DNA of 64,000 nucleotides from Oscillospiraceae bacterium (GTDB lineage: Bacteria > Bacillota > Clostridia > Oscillospirales > Oscillospiraceae), in NCBI GenBank assembly GCA_017458065.1, contig JAFTGD010000017.1:62001-126000 (forward strand), read 5' to 3'. Shown here in pieces: positions 25,301-33,669 of this stretch. Each line of letters starts with the position of its first letter. The first letter of the stretch is position 1. Under the pieces are notes generated by a model that made no database searches, was not told where the DNA came from, and saw only the letters and a program-made list of their open reading frames with translations. A program made the translations under genes and the position numbers.

Positions 25301-28300
25301 GATTCCGCCACAGCAGGAGCGTTGTTCTCCGTCTCGGCCTGCTGCACCGTGTACGCCGCCTGCATATTCTCCGACGCCTCGGCAAAAGCCCGCGTCCAGA
25401 TCTCGCGCATCTGGTCCAGCGCGCCCTCTGCGGCCCGGACTTCGCGGTGAAGCTCAAAGCCCTGGACGTTCTGCATCTCTTCAAACGCCGTCCGGATGTC
25501 CTCAATGAGGTTTTTCAGGAAATCCCAGATCCTTTCCGCGAGACTCTTGTGCTCGTTCACGATCCGCTGCACGGCCTCCGGATCCATGAGGATTGTCTGG
25601 CAGGCGTTCGCCACCATCTCGTCCGTGATCTGGTCCGGCGTCAGCTTTCCTTCGGTCCGGGACCGTCTTCCGAAGATACTTTCATACTCGGCAGGGTTCT
25701 TGAGCATTTCACTCAGAACGACTTCCTTGAGTTCCGCGTACTCCGCAGGCGCGTACTCCTGCAGCCAGTGCGTCAGCTCATGGGACAGCGCCCCGATGGC
25801 GATGTTCTGCCCGTCCACGCTTGCGTTGATGTTCAGCCAGAGGACGCCGCCCTGCTCCCGCAGGTACTCGCCGCCGATTCCTTCTCCGAAATCTGCGATA
25901 TGGATTTCCAGACCGGACGCTCTCGCAATGGCCTCTGCGATGTTTGCCACGGCCCGCTGCGTCCTGCTGAGCTTGCTGCGGTCCACAGCCTGATAAGCAG
26001 CGCCGCCGACATTTCCGGCTTCCGCCTCAAAGGTGACGCTCCCCTGCTTTTTCTTGCCCTTCGGCGCTTTGGCCCGTTCCGCGTCTCTCGCCTGCTCGAT
26101 GTCTTCAATGGCCTGCTTCGTGCCGTCCACGGCGTCGGTCAGCTGCTCCACGCGGTCCACGACGGCCTGATATGCCGCCTCGTCCTCGCTCCATGCGCCG
26201 GACTCCTGCATCGCGGTCATCTCCGCGACCGCCGCGTCCAGATCCGCCTGAGCGGTTTTCAGATAGTCCCGCGCCTCGTTCAGCGCACGGCTCATCTCCC
26301 GGACCGTGACCGGCTCCGCAAGGATGTTCTGCGCCTTTGCTTTCAGGCGCTTGAACTCCTCGGATCGGCTCTGTGCCGCCTGCTGCCGCTCCGCCGCGAT
26401 CTGCTGTCCGATCTCCTGCGCGACCTGGATCTGAGCGTCCGTGAGGTATGCCACGCTGTCATACCGTCCGCCGCTCTTCGCCTCCTGCGCGATCTCCGTC
26501 AGGTCCGCCCCGTGGGCGGCATAAAGCTCAGCCGCGCGCTGCATCGCTTTCGCATAGCGCCCGACATCCTGCGTTGACTCATATACCTCAGCCGCTTTCC
26601 CGGCGTTCTTTCCGAAGAAGTCCAGACTCGCCTCGACCTCGGTCTTGCCCTTCTCGCTGCTGATGTCCACGGACCCGCCCTGTTTGAGCGCGCCCAGCTT
26701 CCACGCGTCGGAGAACTGCTTCTCGCTGATGTCCTTCCCGAACGCTGCCCGGTTCCTGGCCTCTTCCAGTGACAGACCGTTTTTACCATAACTGTACGCT
26801 TCCCTGGTTCCGAAGAGGAAGGGCTGCGATCCGGTGCTTCCTGCGTTGTAGCTTCCGATCAGCGCGTCGACCTCGGCCTCATCCAGCCCGTCATAATTCC
26901 GCCGGAGATATTGCTCCGCCGTCTCGCCGATGGCTTTTGATACCGCGTCCTCGTTGGTCTTGCTCTTGGTCATGTTCTCCATGACCTGCTGCGCTGTCGG
27001 TCTGCCATCAAAGCGTTTCTGTTCCGCAGCTGTAAGCTCCTCGCCGGACATCTGCTTTGCGATCAGACGCGCAAACTCTGTCGCGTTCCCCTTGTCGTAA
27101 CCGTTTTCCAGAAGTCCCTGCTCCGCCGTGTCTGTCAGCTGCAGCGTCGCGTTCTGTCTCGCGCTCTCGCCGTTGACGATGTTGGTCGCCCCGCCAAGAC
27201 CACCGACCGCAGCGCCAATCAGAACGTCATAGAGAACCTCAGACGGTTTAATCTGCCGGTACAGCTCTCCCAGACTCTCATCTTTGTAAATGATTTCCGC
27301 GACAGGAGCCAGAAGGTCCGCGATCCCTTCCTCAAGACCTTCGCCTGCGGCACTCGCCAGCCAGCGCAGAGCAGACCTGCCGAAATCGCTTTTGGAGAGT
27401 TTCCGGATGACTTCCTCAACAGCCTCATCGGCGACACCGGCCCCATAGATTCTTGCCACGCCGTCGAAGAGTTTTTCCGTCAGGACCTCGATCCCGCCGG
27501 ACACCGCGCCGTAAGCGACCTGCTGTCCGAGGGTCGCGCCCTCCTGCCTCGCGGTCTGCGCCCCGGTTCCGGCGGAGCGGATGAACATCGGAGCCAGAGA
27601 CCCAACACCGGTAATTGTGCCGAGACCGGCATCGTAACCCATCTGAATGAGATTCTGCGCAATGTCCACGCCTGCTTGCCCGAGCTTGCTCAGCCCGGAC
27701 TTTGCGCTCTCAAGATCCATCCGCGCGCTCTCGCCCAGCCGGTCCGCAGCCGCCTCAAGACGCTGCCCTTCCTCCCGGACGCTGCTCCAATCGCTGTTCT
27801 GCTGGATTGTTCCGGCGGTCATTTCATCCGTCGCGTACCCGGCATAAGGATCCAGGTTGCCGCCCAGACGTTCTGCCAAAGCCGCAGCGGCCTCGATCCC
27901 GGTCCCGGCGAAATTTTCCACACCAGCCCCGTAATCTTTCGTGGAGCCGCTGAAAATCTGCCGCACCCGGTCCGCGTCGTTGTAACTGCGAACGCCGTTC
28001 CCGGCTTCCAGATCTCCCTGTTCCAGCTGCCGCAGGATCTCGGACCTTCTCGCCGCAATCTGATTCGCCTGCTGAGGATCCGTGACCCATCCGCTGTTCG
28101 CGTCGATGTCGTTGAGTTCCTGAATCAGCGCGTCCCGGCCTTTCCAATCCGCCGTGCTTACTTCCGGTTTCTTGAACAGATTCTTGATTCGCTGCCACAG
28201 TGACGGTTTCTCTTCCGCCGCCGTCTCCTGCGCCAGCTCTTCCAGTCCGCCGCCCTGCGCCTGCTGCTCCGCTTTCCAGTTGCTCGTCTTCGCAGCCAGG

Positions 28301-28698
28301 TTCCGGTTCGCCTCATCGTACCAGTCGGAGAGTCCGCTTATCCCCTCGGTCCCGTAGATCTCCTGAATCTTGCTGATCTGGTTCCGGGACCCTGTGATCG
28401 CGTCCTGATACCGGCTCCGCTCCTCCCAGGTCATCGGCTCCTCGCTGTTGAGATAGTCCGCGATCCCGCCGGACTGGTCGACGGACCGTTGCAGGAGCTC
28501 GTTCGCTTCCGCCGCGTCCCTCGGAGTATAGATGCCGATCTTCTTCATCGCTTCCTCAAACGGACTGGAAGAACCGGCAGAGCCCTGCCCGGACCCTGCG
28601 CTTCCGCCGCTCTGAGAAGCCGGAGAAGATACAGAGGGCGTGGTGGTCACGCCCATCTTTTTCAGTGTATCTGCAAAGGAACTGACTTTGTTTGCCAT
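16390..28698 (-). CDS. Giant polyvalent virion protein (4102 residues)
   Basis: One uninterrupted frame takes up 29% of the prophage. Visible modules are: an Ala/Gly-rich region near 400-520; a zincin-type HELTH motif at 973-977; a ParB-like motif GHEGRHRM at 1490-1497; and a phosphoribosyltransferase-like segment with YILVDDVLTFGGT around 1731-1743. Further on are several large polyvalent protein-associated (LPD) regions (about 2130-2630 and 3050-3650), a long coiled coil (about 2900-3010) and two EF-hand-like loops (DSDGNGS near 3914, DTDHNSS near 4051). QFMxWDG-like linkers separate modules at 1391, 1583, 1853, 2129 and 2634. Such proteins are proposed to be packaged and ejected with phage DNA to act early against the host. 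A GGGAG site precedes the ATG. Individual enzyme activities are inferred. Confidence 0.85.
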   Translation of the reverse strand: MANKVSSFADTLKKMGVTTTPSVSSPASQSGGSAGSGQGSAGSSSPFEEAMKKIGIYTPRDAAEANELLQRSVDQSGGIADYLNSEEPMTWEERSRYQDAITGSRNQISKIQEIYGTEGISGLSDWYDEANRNLAAKTSNWKAEQQAQGGGLEELAQETAAEEKPSLWQRIKNLFKKPEVSTADWKGRDALIQELNDIDANSGWVTDPQQANQIAARRSEILRQLEQGDLEAGNGVRSYNDADRVRQIFSGSTKDYGAGVENFAGTGIEAAAALAERLGGNLDPYAGYATDEMTAGTIQQNSDWSSVREEGQRLEAAADRLGESARMDLESAKSGLSKLGQAGVDIAQNLIQMGYDAGLGTITGVGSLAPMFIRSAGTGAQTARQEGATLGQQVAYGAVSGGIEVLTEKLFDGVARIYGAGVADEAVEEVIRKLSKSDFGRSALRWLASAAGEGLEEGIADLLAPVAEIIYKDESLGELYRQIKPSEVLYDVLIGAAVGGLGGATNIVNGESARQNATLQLTDTAEQGLLENGYDKGNATEFARLIAKQMSGEELTAAEQKRFDGRPTAQQVMENMTKSKTNEDAVSKAIGETAEQYLRRNYDGLDEAEVDALIGSYNAGSTGSQPFLFGTREAYSYGKNGLSLEEARNRAAFGKDISEKQFSDAWKLGALKQGGSVDISSEKGKTEVEASLDFFGKNAGKAAEVYESTQDVGRYAKAMQRAAELYAAHGADLTEIAQEAKSGGRYDSVAYLTDAQIQVAQEIGQQIAAERQQAAQSRSEEFKRLKAKAQNILAEPVTVREMSRALNEARDYLKTAQADLDAAVAEMTAMQESGAWSEDEAAYQAVVDRVEQLTDAVDGTKQAIEDIEQARDAERAKAPKGKKKQGSVTFEAEAGNVGGAAYQAVDRSKLSRTQRAVANIAEAIARASGLEIHIADFGEGIGGEYLREQGGVLWLNINASVDGQNIAIGALSHELTHWLQEYAPAEYAELKEVVLSEMLKNPAEYESIFGRRSRTEGKLTPDQITDEMVANACQTILMDPEAVQRIVNEHKSLAERIWDFLKNLIEDIRTAFEEMQNVQGFELHREVRAAEGALDQMREIWTRAFAEASENMQAAYTVQQAETENNAPAVAESERAQEERTAGLDTREQTKVQYQRYVQDEETAKFLKEQEDEGKVIHTYKSFLEIDGKLYPPMASKEKGADGKYRMRNGIEPGRWVESEGNLKNIIIDPETGKGYFNLKKDDGSTVKAAYNPYQHSSNLMLNDQFTGAYSRPNLVTYECIIPESELNSGYRAEYAKDAVGLHPWKSGPVAGKLVKAKGTERQVYLSRWLKPVRKVPEAEVAQHYKDLLDGTDIGVPSNVVPPALLRALEDAGVKIEYDDRAPKQERGNTQFMQWDGEPDYVGYNDRALISEDTLDRWLKDYASSNPDYAQAYIAYMSPLDFLRMTTSGIASRQVIAKQAEGLTVEKTLDYSKAQPIQLRIDTQTGKVEGHEGRHRMVALRQHGIRNVPVLLFDSSNKYSKSAMDSLRLIGQDFNGAENTADVTIRDVQPLSRGNRDAVKEKFGTKSATERLREKYSGTQTAQFMRWGGDDSEAIRSSMEEHHWGENFPPVMYNTNLTGMYRGDRTLHEQAKNGDAEAARQLVTRSVKPEKLRAFANEHRGAVLVPVRSSDTEGKNKIPYAYAAELAKYGLDIDDSIIQIGKAGHTNSNAVIRIIEHAAFDGDVIEGQDYILVDDVLTFGGTLNDLRKFIESKGGRVVACTTLAIGRNGKHLAIRPELVQTIYDKHGTGIDTVLREEGVAYDVASLTDRQGRFIRDIPAGQVRNRIAQDGAQEGYRGSEEAGENEEEVSGRAQFMRWDGEDDYRESLSDYSENQLVSLGIELQYKINQDQKQLDAMKGELDARVKKFDVNDQKSIDAYKKWEDESGYGALYREREELRNKYRVVNELAEEKRVLRTNDEERQAIEASGLSEEEYFRKLAIKEFGYTSNLREAGYLLPNGKMLNFSGEKGRHAGYRAEDHRAISRVFANSEGTAALVRFVNQGNIRMMPEAPGFDVSAAHEPTAEQYRMIRTFVRESMDEDYFIVDIDGPDGYPVANLEYEGTIRPDRVINDIKYYYQTGEVRSQGLSAFYMRWDLGHNEWAPEFYSQMQKTVDEWSNEKGRPMPAKMAGNAVIPWLRGRGVKAEEIRWSGIQPWLEGKKSVTKEELQAFMAENQVQIDTKVLRSGETRPDSYEAVFEDGSEESFSDFEEMQYYADELARHKAGANARSSWWRDGDEYIFEAPHWSGEGTTPLFTAVLLEGSMDPGETHWSDYNLYKGSNYREIMFKLPGLDYEADMGSTHWKQDAPGVIAHARVQDAEDQRGYRVLFIEEIQSDLHNDGTRLGYKDSPDALHTLQSMEERRNAANEELRKNEERFRALAKTIDDGLSEQNPDFKHTPESVYNWMIGKEVSPIADVNGAMWWLISDDDSWNAVNTAMDLMFDEEKEVFREAQRIGRAASDAERIYRSESRKNENRAPDVPFAGSADTYHEYVMKHLLRLAAEGGYDAIGWTTAEMQADRWQEPDQKKYEKNKEAYRIEYNQNIPKFMRKYVKQWGGKVGETELSIPNEDGGSVDVWNVDITDEMKEAVLYKGQAQFMAWDVTDDDTAAEAEERELAYSRMQAENAILDEAARDIFTFTKAQKRSLAEIQARLRIGKSPEARRDDARKTAKRLIRDNSSTLSVDDVTNDILHIWNYVLQEKDPSVTVLNNMTRDLAEKIVNNAQETIENPENEVFKEIKGRISGKKFVIASTEAGDIPGYENLNEFRKKNFGRFTVAARDSKSVTAEHIPVDSFYEELRESYGNHYFPELTNQGEMLGILSNYFSAAEPETVNPHEKYMGESIQAVAAEISRMSWWDELRLAPMTKEEKLASRNAELNERIKALTKEKKLTEKEAAKLSKEVGALAAKLDRQQAKYEALRERSEARLAQVREEGRARAAQVKAQEKERTNRKVAALKEHYADMQKRAKERREESASITKYRARVTEKAGKLYEMLMKNDNKTHVPEVLKGPLAEFLSEIDFSSKRLLNGGEETRNDQTFGARLQRLQQLLSGQQSYLDGSGEVQEDLGGYIDVSQDSLDFLRRTAELITRAMANGETYTINRMSGAELKDLSNFLSNLTAAIRNMNSFMANARYESVREAASGDVDYMQSLGKAGKLSGTAVSRFAAWENGTPYYVMRRFGAGGRSIFDGFARGWEKLAINAQEIIKFTEGLYTDREVNDWKSHIHEIMLSDGKKIQMTTAQIMELSMLLNRDQARQHIERGGIRIGDIEQKVGKIHDTTHYHLTFSDIQKITGELTERQRTVAKSLQQYMAVRGADWGNEISMRRFGYKFYTEGENYYPIKTDSNDRPMSDTDMPENASMFRLLNLSSSKALNPKASNALVVGNIFDTYADHMSDMAKLNGMGLPVLDAIKWFNYKERIDLENGEYDTRTLQGAMEQAYGKDAQHYFRTLMKDINGVTESGDRGTSLATKLMSNYKIAAVGANLRVALLQPTSYLRAMTVLKPQHLVGTVPSRAAYQEAMKYSGTAVWKALGYYDTDVSRGMRGQIQHDDTIKDKIAEASMKAAELGDQMTWSRLWTACKRQARAENRSLSGDALCEAAADLFREVVYSSQVMDSTLTRSETMRSKTLWSKSISAFMAEPTLSYNILLDAANAYSRDVREHGKAGAWQRNGKTLGRAFAVYLCSAVYSAVVESIADAARDDDDEAFLDKWLEAFLGKDGKFITGNLSQDLTVLGKLPFVKDFISTLQGYSSSNMSVAAFNNIVNVYKIWEETIKLNNGELEKATNVTYYGKMTEWGKIYKTLQALSQLSGLAVANLTRDATAIWNTVVNGRRDEWKIRTYDGGALSQSKLNVWKDQLKPLGITKNQYQELLKAADSDGNGSLKREEIGAWLTEQVQAGTYNQEQAAAIWAAVGPTWKKSFEEWGEKSSGTSKAAENTQEQTTVKQIEQTFQVAAQTPVQGTAVGTVGSYDDFKKMAPLYGKEKKEASYAVWENQLKGSGMSLERYVEILSTADTDHNSSLKQAELGYALREAIARREMSYDQAAAVWAAQGWTRTFDYWNSKN

Positions 28699-28709
28699 TT
28701 CAATCTCCC

Positions 28710-29828
28710 TTACCAGTGATTCTGTGTAACGTACCGCTGAAGCTCAGCCATCGTGAAGTTGGTGTTCCCGTTCTTCACTTCCTGCTCCATCGACTTCACA
28801 AGGTCGTTCACCTGGTTACTGTGCTTGACCTGAGACACCGCGTCTCCAAGGTCTTGCAGCGTATACTTGGAGCCGCCGGAAGAACCGCCACCGCCGTAAT
28901 AACGATCCCAGGCTGCTTGAGAAAGCGGTCCCCAAATACCGTCTACGCTCAGACCAGCGCCCATTCGGTTGAGCTCTGCCTGCACTTCTGCGGCGCTTCT
29001 GCCGTCCGGAGCAAGGCTACCATAGCCGCCGCCTCCGCCTCCTCCGCCGGAAGATCCTCCGCCACCGGAAGAACCGCCGCTGCTGCTTGCGGAAGCCGCC
29101 GCCGTTTTCAGGGCCATGTTCTGCGCGTCCATATCCACGCCGCGCTGATACTCCGCCCGGATTGCCTGCGCCGCCGCCCTGGTCATCCCAGCCGCCGCCA
29201 GCTCCTCGTCCGTCGGATTGTACCCGGACGCCTTGATGAGAGCGTAGAGGTTGCTGTACGCCTGCTGCTGCCTGCTGTACGCGGTCTTCTCCTCGTCCTG
29301 CCTCCGGTTGTACTCGATCTCTTCCCGCTGCCGCGCGACGTTCTGATCGTACTCCCAATCGCTCGTCGCGTCCCGGTATCTTCCGTACTCGGTGTCCCGC
29401 ATATCGCCCACCAGAGCGGCCTGCTTCGCAAGGTCGTCGCCCTCGTCCTGGTACTTGCTGTATGCCATGCCGTAGAGTTCCGGAATCACCGCGCTGAGGT
29501 TCTGCAGATACGCGTCGTAGCTCTGCTGCCCGACCTGCTGTCCGTAGGTGTTGCCGTAGCCGCCCGTCAGCGCCGCCGCCTGCCCCATCGTGTCCTTCAT
29601 TGCCAGCTTCCCCTGCTGGATGTACTTGTCTTTGTACATGTCGTAGAGAGGGTCCGCATTGACATCATAGCTGAATTTCTCCCGGTTCATGATCCTGTCC
29701 ATGATTCCGTTCAGCTGATCGTCGAAGGTTCCGGCATAAGTCGGCCTCTCTCCGCCCGTCGCAGCGTTCAGCGCCGTGTCGAACACGGAGTCGTTCAGCT
29801 GCTCATATTTTTCATCTTTTACTGCCAT
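28710..29828 (-). CDS. Phage virion protein with Gly-rich linker
   Basis: The product has 372 residues. The N-terminal helical part includes GNTYGQQVGQQSYDAYLQ near 92-110, a pattern common in internal or tail proteins of Bacillota phages. A Gly/Ser-rich linker (about 255-285) is followed by a short peptidoglycan-binding-like repeat (VQAELNRMG... VDGIWGPLSQAAW, about 295-325) and a helical tail. It lies 11 bp upstream of the giant gene, so it may be packaged or delivered with it. No catalytic residues were recognised. Confidence 0.6.
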   Translation of the reverse strand: MAVKDEKYEQLNDSVFDTALNAATGGERPTYAGTFDDQLNGIMDRIMNREKFSYDVNADPLYDMYKDKYIQQGKLAMKDTMGQAAALTGGYGNTYGQQVGQQSYDAYLQNLSAVIPELYGMAYSKYQDEGDDLAKQAALVGDMRDTEYGRYRDATSDWEYDQNVARQREEIEYNRRQDEEKTAYSRQQQAYSNLYALIKASGYNPTDEELAAAGMTRAAAQAIRAEYQRGVDMDAQNMALKTAAASASSSGGSSGGGGSSGGGGGGGGYGSLAPDGRSAAEVQAELNRMGAGLSVDGIWGPLSQAAWDRYYGGGGSSGGSKYTLQDLGDAVSQVKHSNQVNDLVKSMEQEVKNGNTNFTMAELQRYVTQNHW

Positions 29829-29841
29829 TGTTTCGCTCCTC

Positions 29842-31689
29842 TCATGTTGATGGCGTCAGTGCTTGCGTATACCGCCAGCCGTTCCAGCCCGATGTGCTGT
29901 TATGGTAATTCGTCCAGATTCTTCCCGGATAAGGATAAAATTCAATTACCACGACCATCTGAAACGCGATGTTGAACCAGAGCACAAACCGGTATCCGCG
30001 CCAGTTATAACTGTCGTTTGCCGTCGGCGCGTTGCTCCACTCGCTCAGCGCGGACGTTTGCCTGAAAAAGAATGTCGCCGCGTTCTCCGGAGCGTGCCGG
30101 TTCTCCGCGTTGACGTTCAGGAAGTCTTTCCCGAAGGAACTGCCGTACAGATCGTCGCTGTAAGGATCATAGAACGCCTGCGCCGGGATTCCGCCCATCA
30201 GGAACTCTCCCGCCAGCGGAACCTCGACCGAGCTGCCCGCCGCTTTCGTCGGAGTGGTGCCGACGCCGACCGTCGTTCCGGAAGCGTTGCGCTTAAAGAC
30301 GACGTTTCGCGTGATGCTTTCCAGCCGGATAGACTTTGTGATCGCTTCGCTTACCTTGTCCTGGACCGTAAACACCAGCATATAGGCCGTCGTCGGGTTC
30401 AGAGCTCCGCCCTGCGCCGATGTCTGCGCCCCGGATGTGAAATCAATCGGAGCCTGTCCGCTGATCCCGACGGTATGCACCAGCAGGCCGTTCCCGCTCA
30501 AGGCGCTGTAATAGGTGACGACCGCCCTCGCTTTCCAGTAGGCCCCGCCGCTTTCCTCGTTCCCGTTCTCATCGCACCGGAAGGTGAGTCCGCTGTCGAT
30601 GTTGACAACCGGCTTCGTATACGGGACCACGGTAATCGTGCTGCTGGTCACATATCCGGTAAGCGACCTGCTGTCTGTTACTGTGACCGTGAACGCCGTG
30701 TCCGCCGTGAGCGCCGGAGTCGTCGCGGTGTATTTCCCCGTGCCGCTGTCATAGCTCATCGTGATTGCCGCTCCGCCCGGATAGGTCAGCTTCACGCCGC
30801 CTGTTGGAATCGTCGCGCCCGCCTTTGTCGCCACGGTGACGGATACCTTGCACTTGGAAATATTCGCGAGATAGGTGTTCGGGAAGTATGTCGCCGCGTT
30901 CCCGCTCTGAACAATCTCCGTCGCGAGTCCGGATACTGTCGGTTTCATATCGCTTCCCGCGATCACCGTGAAGCTCTCGTACAGTGTGGAGTCCGCGTCG
31001 ATGGTGACGGACACGCTGAATGACGACGCCGCTGTGATCCCTGCCCTGCTGAAAAAGTCCGCCGTGACCGGGATCGTCAGAGAGCCCGTCGATGTTGCTG
31101 CGGAATAGAGGTTCGTGTCCCCGTACTTTACCGAGACCGTGATCGTCCGCCCAGCCCCGTTTCCGATGGTGACGACCTGGTTGTTGCCCGTCGTGATGCT
31201 GGTGCTGCTCAGACTCAGCGTCAGCGGCTTGTTTTCCGTGTAATTGGTCTCGCTGATAGCGGCATAAGCGTGCATCAGATAGTCCTGGAAGGACGCGTGG
31301 GTGTTGTTGTCGGTGATATAGAGGAAGTAGTTCTTTGACGTGTTCAGGTTTAGGTTCTGGAACGTATAGGTAACTGAGATGCCGCCGATTGGTGATGTCC
31401 CGGACCATGTTCCGTCCGCCAGCGTGTTGTAGCTGCTCGTGACCATCGGGTTCGCGTCCAGAAGCCGCACACGCAGGTTGGTGTTCGGGTTATTGGATGA
31501 ACCGTGGATTCTCGTCGTGAACTTGAATGAGTTCAGCGAGGCATAAGTCCCCAGGTCCAGCCGTACCTTGTAAAGGATATGACGCCCTGTCTCATCGCTG
31601 ATATAGGTCTCGCCGGAAAAGCTTTCGTTCCAGCTTCCCCAGCTTCCGTTTGCGTAAAGCGCCCATTCAATTAGTGAAAAACTCGCCAT
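29842..31689 (-). CDS. Phage tail/fiber structural protein (DUF859-like, Ig-like repeats)
   Basis: The product has 615 residues. Its Ser/Thr/Val-rich beta-structure includes several bacterial Ig-like segments (about 150-370) and a C-terminal region typical of DUF859 phage structural proteins (NVVFKRNASGTTVGVGTTPT followed by a terminal tip domain about 500-615). The C-terminus, with WRGYRFVLWFN and WNGWRYTQAL, resembles fiber tip domains. It is a likely adsorption or appendage component. The gene begins 6 bp after the collagen-like fiber gene. Confidence 0.65.
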   Translation of the reverse strand: MASFSLIEWALYANGSWGSWNESFSGETYISDETGRHILYKVRLDLGTYASLNSFKFTTRIHGSSNNPNTNLRVRLLDANPMVTSSYNTLADGTWSGTSPIGGISVTYTFQNLNLNTSKNYFLYITDNNTHASFQDYLMHAYAAISETNYTENKPLTLSLSSTSITTGNNQVVTIGNGAGRTITVSVKYGDTNLYSAATSTGSLTIPVTADFFSRAGITAASSFSVSVTIDADSTLYESFTVIAGSDMKPTVSGLATEIVQSGNAATYFPNTYLANISKCKVSVTVATKAGATIPTGGVKLTYPGGAAITMSYDSGTGKYTATTPALTADTAFTVTVTDSRSLTGYVTSSTITVVPYTKPVVNIDSGLTFRCDENGNEESGGAYWKARAVVTYYSALSGNGLLVHTVGISGQAPIDFTSGAQTSAQGGALNPTTAYMLVFTVQDKVSEAITKSIRLESITRNVVFKRNASGTTVGVGTTPTKAAGSSVEVPLAGEFLMGGIPAQAFYDPYSDDLYGSSFGKDFLNVNAENRHAPENAATFFFRQTSALSEWSNAPTANDSYNWRGYRFVLWFNIAFQMVVVIEFYPYPGRIWTNYHNSTSGWNGWRYTQALTPST

Positions 31690-31695
31690 GTCCTG

Positions 31696-33669
31696 TTACC
31701 CCACATACAGAAATTCAAGTTCTGTACCGTCTCCGTTGCTTTTGACCTGCCAGTGAGCCCCGATCTGCAGGATGCTTTCCACGAGGACATTCGCCACATG
31801 CAGCATTCCGTCCTGGCTGTTGTACCAGCCCTTCTTATATCCGTCGATCCAGAACTGCCAGCCAACCGACGTATAGAGTCCGAAGGTCTGACCGCTGTTC
31901 ATGTAATAGTAAGTGTACCCGTCTCCCGGATTCCGAGGATCCGTCGGTCCGCATTCACCGGAGAATTTGAGCGCCTGTGCAATCGCAATCCCGGTTACGT
32001 ATTCTCCCGGATTATCCGGATCTTCCACAATCCCGCGCCGGATCTCACCCTGGATACTCGTGTAATAGCTCTGCAGCATCCCGATGCTGTCCTGCACACT
32101 CTGGATGGATGACCCGTAATCATAGCTCTCCACGACGCCCTTTGCCGTCGTCTCGATCATGCTCGTGACATTCTCCTGGAAGGTTCCGAACTCAGATCTC
32201 GCAAGGTACATCTGATTGTAGGTCTCCTCTTTGCTGTCCACGTACTCGATGATTTCCTGGTTTCCCTGGTCGATGATTGACAGGAGTTCAGAGTCATCTG
32301 AGAACCGTTTCCACGCGTAATCCTCCACGTTCCGACTGTCCGTCTCAGTGTAATCGTTATACATGCCGATCCACGTTCCCAGCTCTTCGCCGTAATTGTC
32401 CGTGAAGGTCTCGCCGCCGTCGTTGGAGTATTTGATATGCAGATACGGAGTCCGTCCGTCGGTTCCCGGAGTCCCCGGAGTCCCCTGCTCCCCGTTCTCT
32501 GCGACCATCGTCGGAGAAGACCATTCGGTGTAAGCGATGCTGTCCGTGTCCGTCCTGCTCATCGCCGTTGCTGCCGTGACATACAGAGGATCCGTCCCGG
32601 TCTCCGGAGGCGTCCTGCTCCATCCGGAAGGAATCGGCGAGAGCGTCTTCGTGGAAAAGGTGTACCCGACATCCGCCGTGAAGTCGATAGTCGGTGCTGT
32701 GGCGCTGCGCTTGTACAGAAACACGATGATGTTGTTGTAACCGTCCACGCCGTCGGTCCCGTCCGTTCCGTCGGTTCCGTCGCGTCCGGGGCTGCCGTCC
32801 GTGCCGTCCCGTCCCGGCAGGCCCTCGCGACCGCGCTCGCCGTCTTCCACCAGCTTCTTGACCTCGCTCCACTCGGAAGCCGCGATTACATCCGTTGCCG
32901 TCGTCGCGATTGCCGTCGCCGTGATAACCCAGCATGGACGCCCGTCGGTATCCGGAATCTCCTGTGTCCAGCCAGTGACCGATGCCAGGTGATTCTCAAC
33001 CTCTGCCGTGTTCAGAGAAGCGACATGAGATCCCGTCACCGTGACGTCCGCGTCCAGCAGCTTATGACCGGAGACAGATGCCGGGCCCAGATCCAGCCGC
33101 CCGGAGGCAAAAGTGTACGTCAGATCCGCTTTCGGTTTCGGAGGAGCGCTGTTCGCCCGCCGATATAGGAAAATCGTCGCGCTGTTCAGGCCAGTACCGC
33201 CGTTGCCCTTGATCCTGCTCCATGTGTAGACGCTTGGATCTGTCGGAGCGGTCTGAGCGGTCGTGGAGCATACACCCATGTAATAGGTGTTCTCCGTCGG
33301 AGTGTTATACATCGTCACTGGATAGTCTCCGGCGAAGTCGTCCGCGTACTTGATGTAAAAGGTGTTGTTCTCAATCTCGTCAATCTGCTTCTGCAGGTCT
33401 TTCGCGCTCTTAAGAATCAGGCTGCGGAGTTCCTGCGCGTTTTTCCGGACCTTCTCGATGTCCGCGTTACTTGCGTCACCGCCGCCGCCAGGTCTGAGAA
33501 CCTGCGTTCCGTCGGCATTGTGTGAGATAGAGATCCCCGTCTCAGTCGTGCTGTCCGCATTCACAACCTCATTGAGACTCTGCGCCATCCGGAACAGATA
33601 GTCCCGGATAGCGGAGATGTCTTCTTTTTCCCTGCCTGTGAGAATCGGAGGCTTCTCGGCCCACGCCAT
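31696..33669 (-). CDS. Collagen-like tail fiber protein
   Basis: The product has 657 residues. The N-terminal part (about 1-120) has a helical coiled segment. Two collagen-type Gly-X-Y blocks follow (GREGLPGRDGTDGSPGRDG... near 275-305 and GEQGTPGTPGTDGRTP near 385-400), then a predicted coiled coil (about 450-560) and a C-terminal beta domain ending GTELEFLYVG. Such repeats form trimeric fiber shafts. The start overlaps the preceding gene's TAA by one base. Confidence 0.75.
   Translation of the reverse strand: MAWAEKPPILTGREKEDISAIRDYLFRMAQSLNEVVNADSTTETGISISHNADGTQVLRPGGGGDASNADIEKVRKNAQELRSLILKSAKDLQKQIDEIENNTFYIKYADDFAGDYPVTMYNTPTENTYYMGVCSTTAQTAPTDPSVYTWSRIKGNGGTGLNSATIFLYRRANSAPPKPKADLTYTFASGRLDLGPASVSGHKLLDADVTVTGSHVASLNTAEVENHLASVTGWTQEIPDTDGRPCWVITATAIATTATDVIAASEWSEVKKLVEDGERGREGLPGRDGTDGSPGRDGTDGTDGTDGVDGYNNIIVFLYKRSATAPTIDFTADVGYTFSTKTLSPIPSGWSRTPPETGTDPLYVTAATAMSRTDTDSIAYTEWSSPTMVAENGEQGTPGTPGTDGRTPYLHIKYSNDGGETFTDNYGEELGTWIGMYNDYTETDSRNVEDYAWKRFSDDSELLSIIDQGNQEIIEYVDSKEETYNQMYLARSEFGTFQENVTSMIETTAKGVVESYDYGSSIQSVQDSIGMLQSYYTSIQGEIRRGIVEDPDNPGEYVTGIAIAQALKFSGECGPTDPRNPGDGYTYYYMNSGQTFGLYTSVGWQFWIDGYKKGWYNSQDGMLHVANVLVESILQIGAHWQVKSNGDGTELEFLYVG

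Noticed and set aside
23050-26577. A 1175-codon open frame on the + strand opposite the giant gene
   Set aside because: It is antisense to a well-supported coding region, is rich in Arg, Leu and Pro with no domain, and lacks a ribosome binding site. Long antisense frames are expected in G+C-rich genes.
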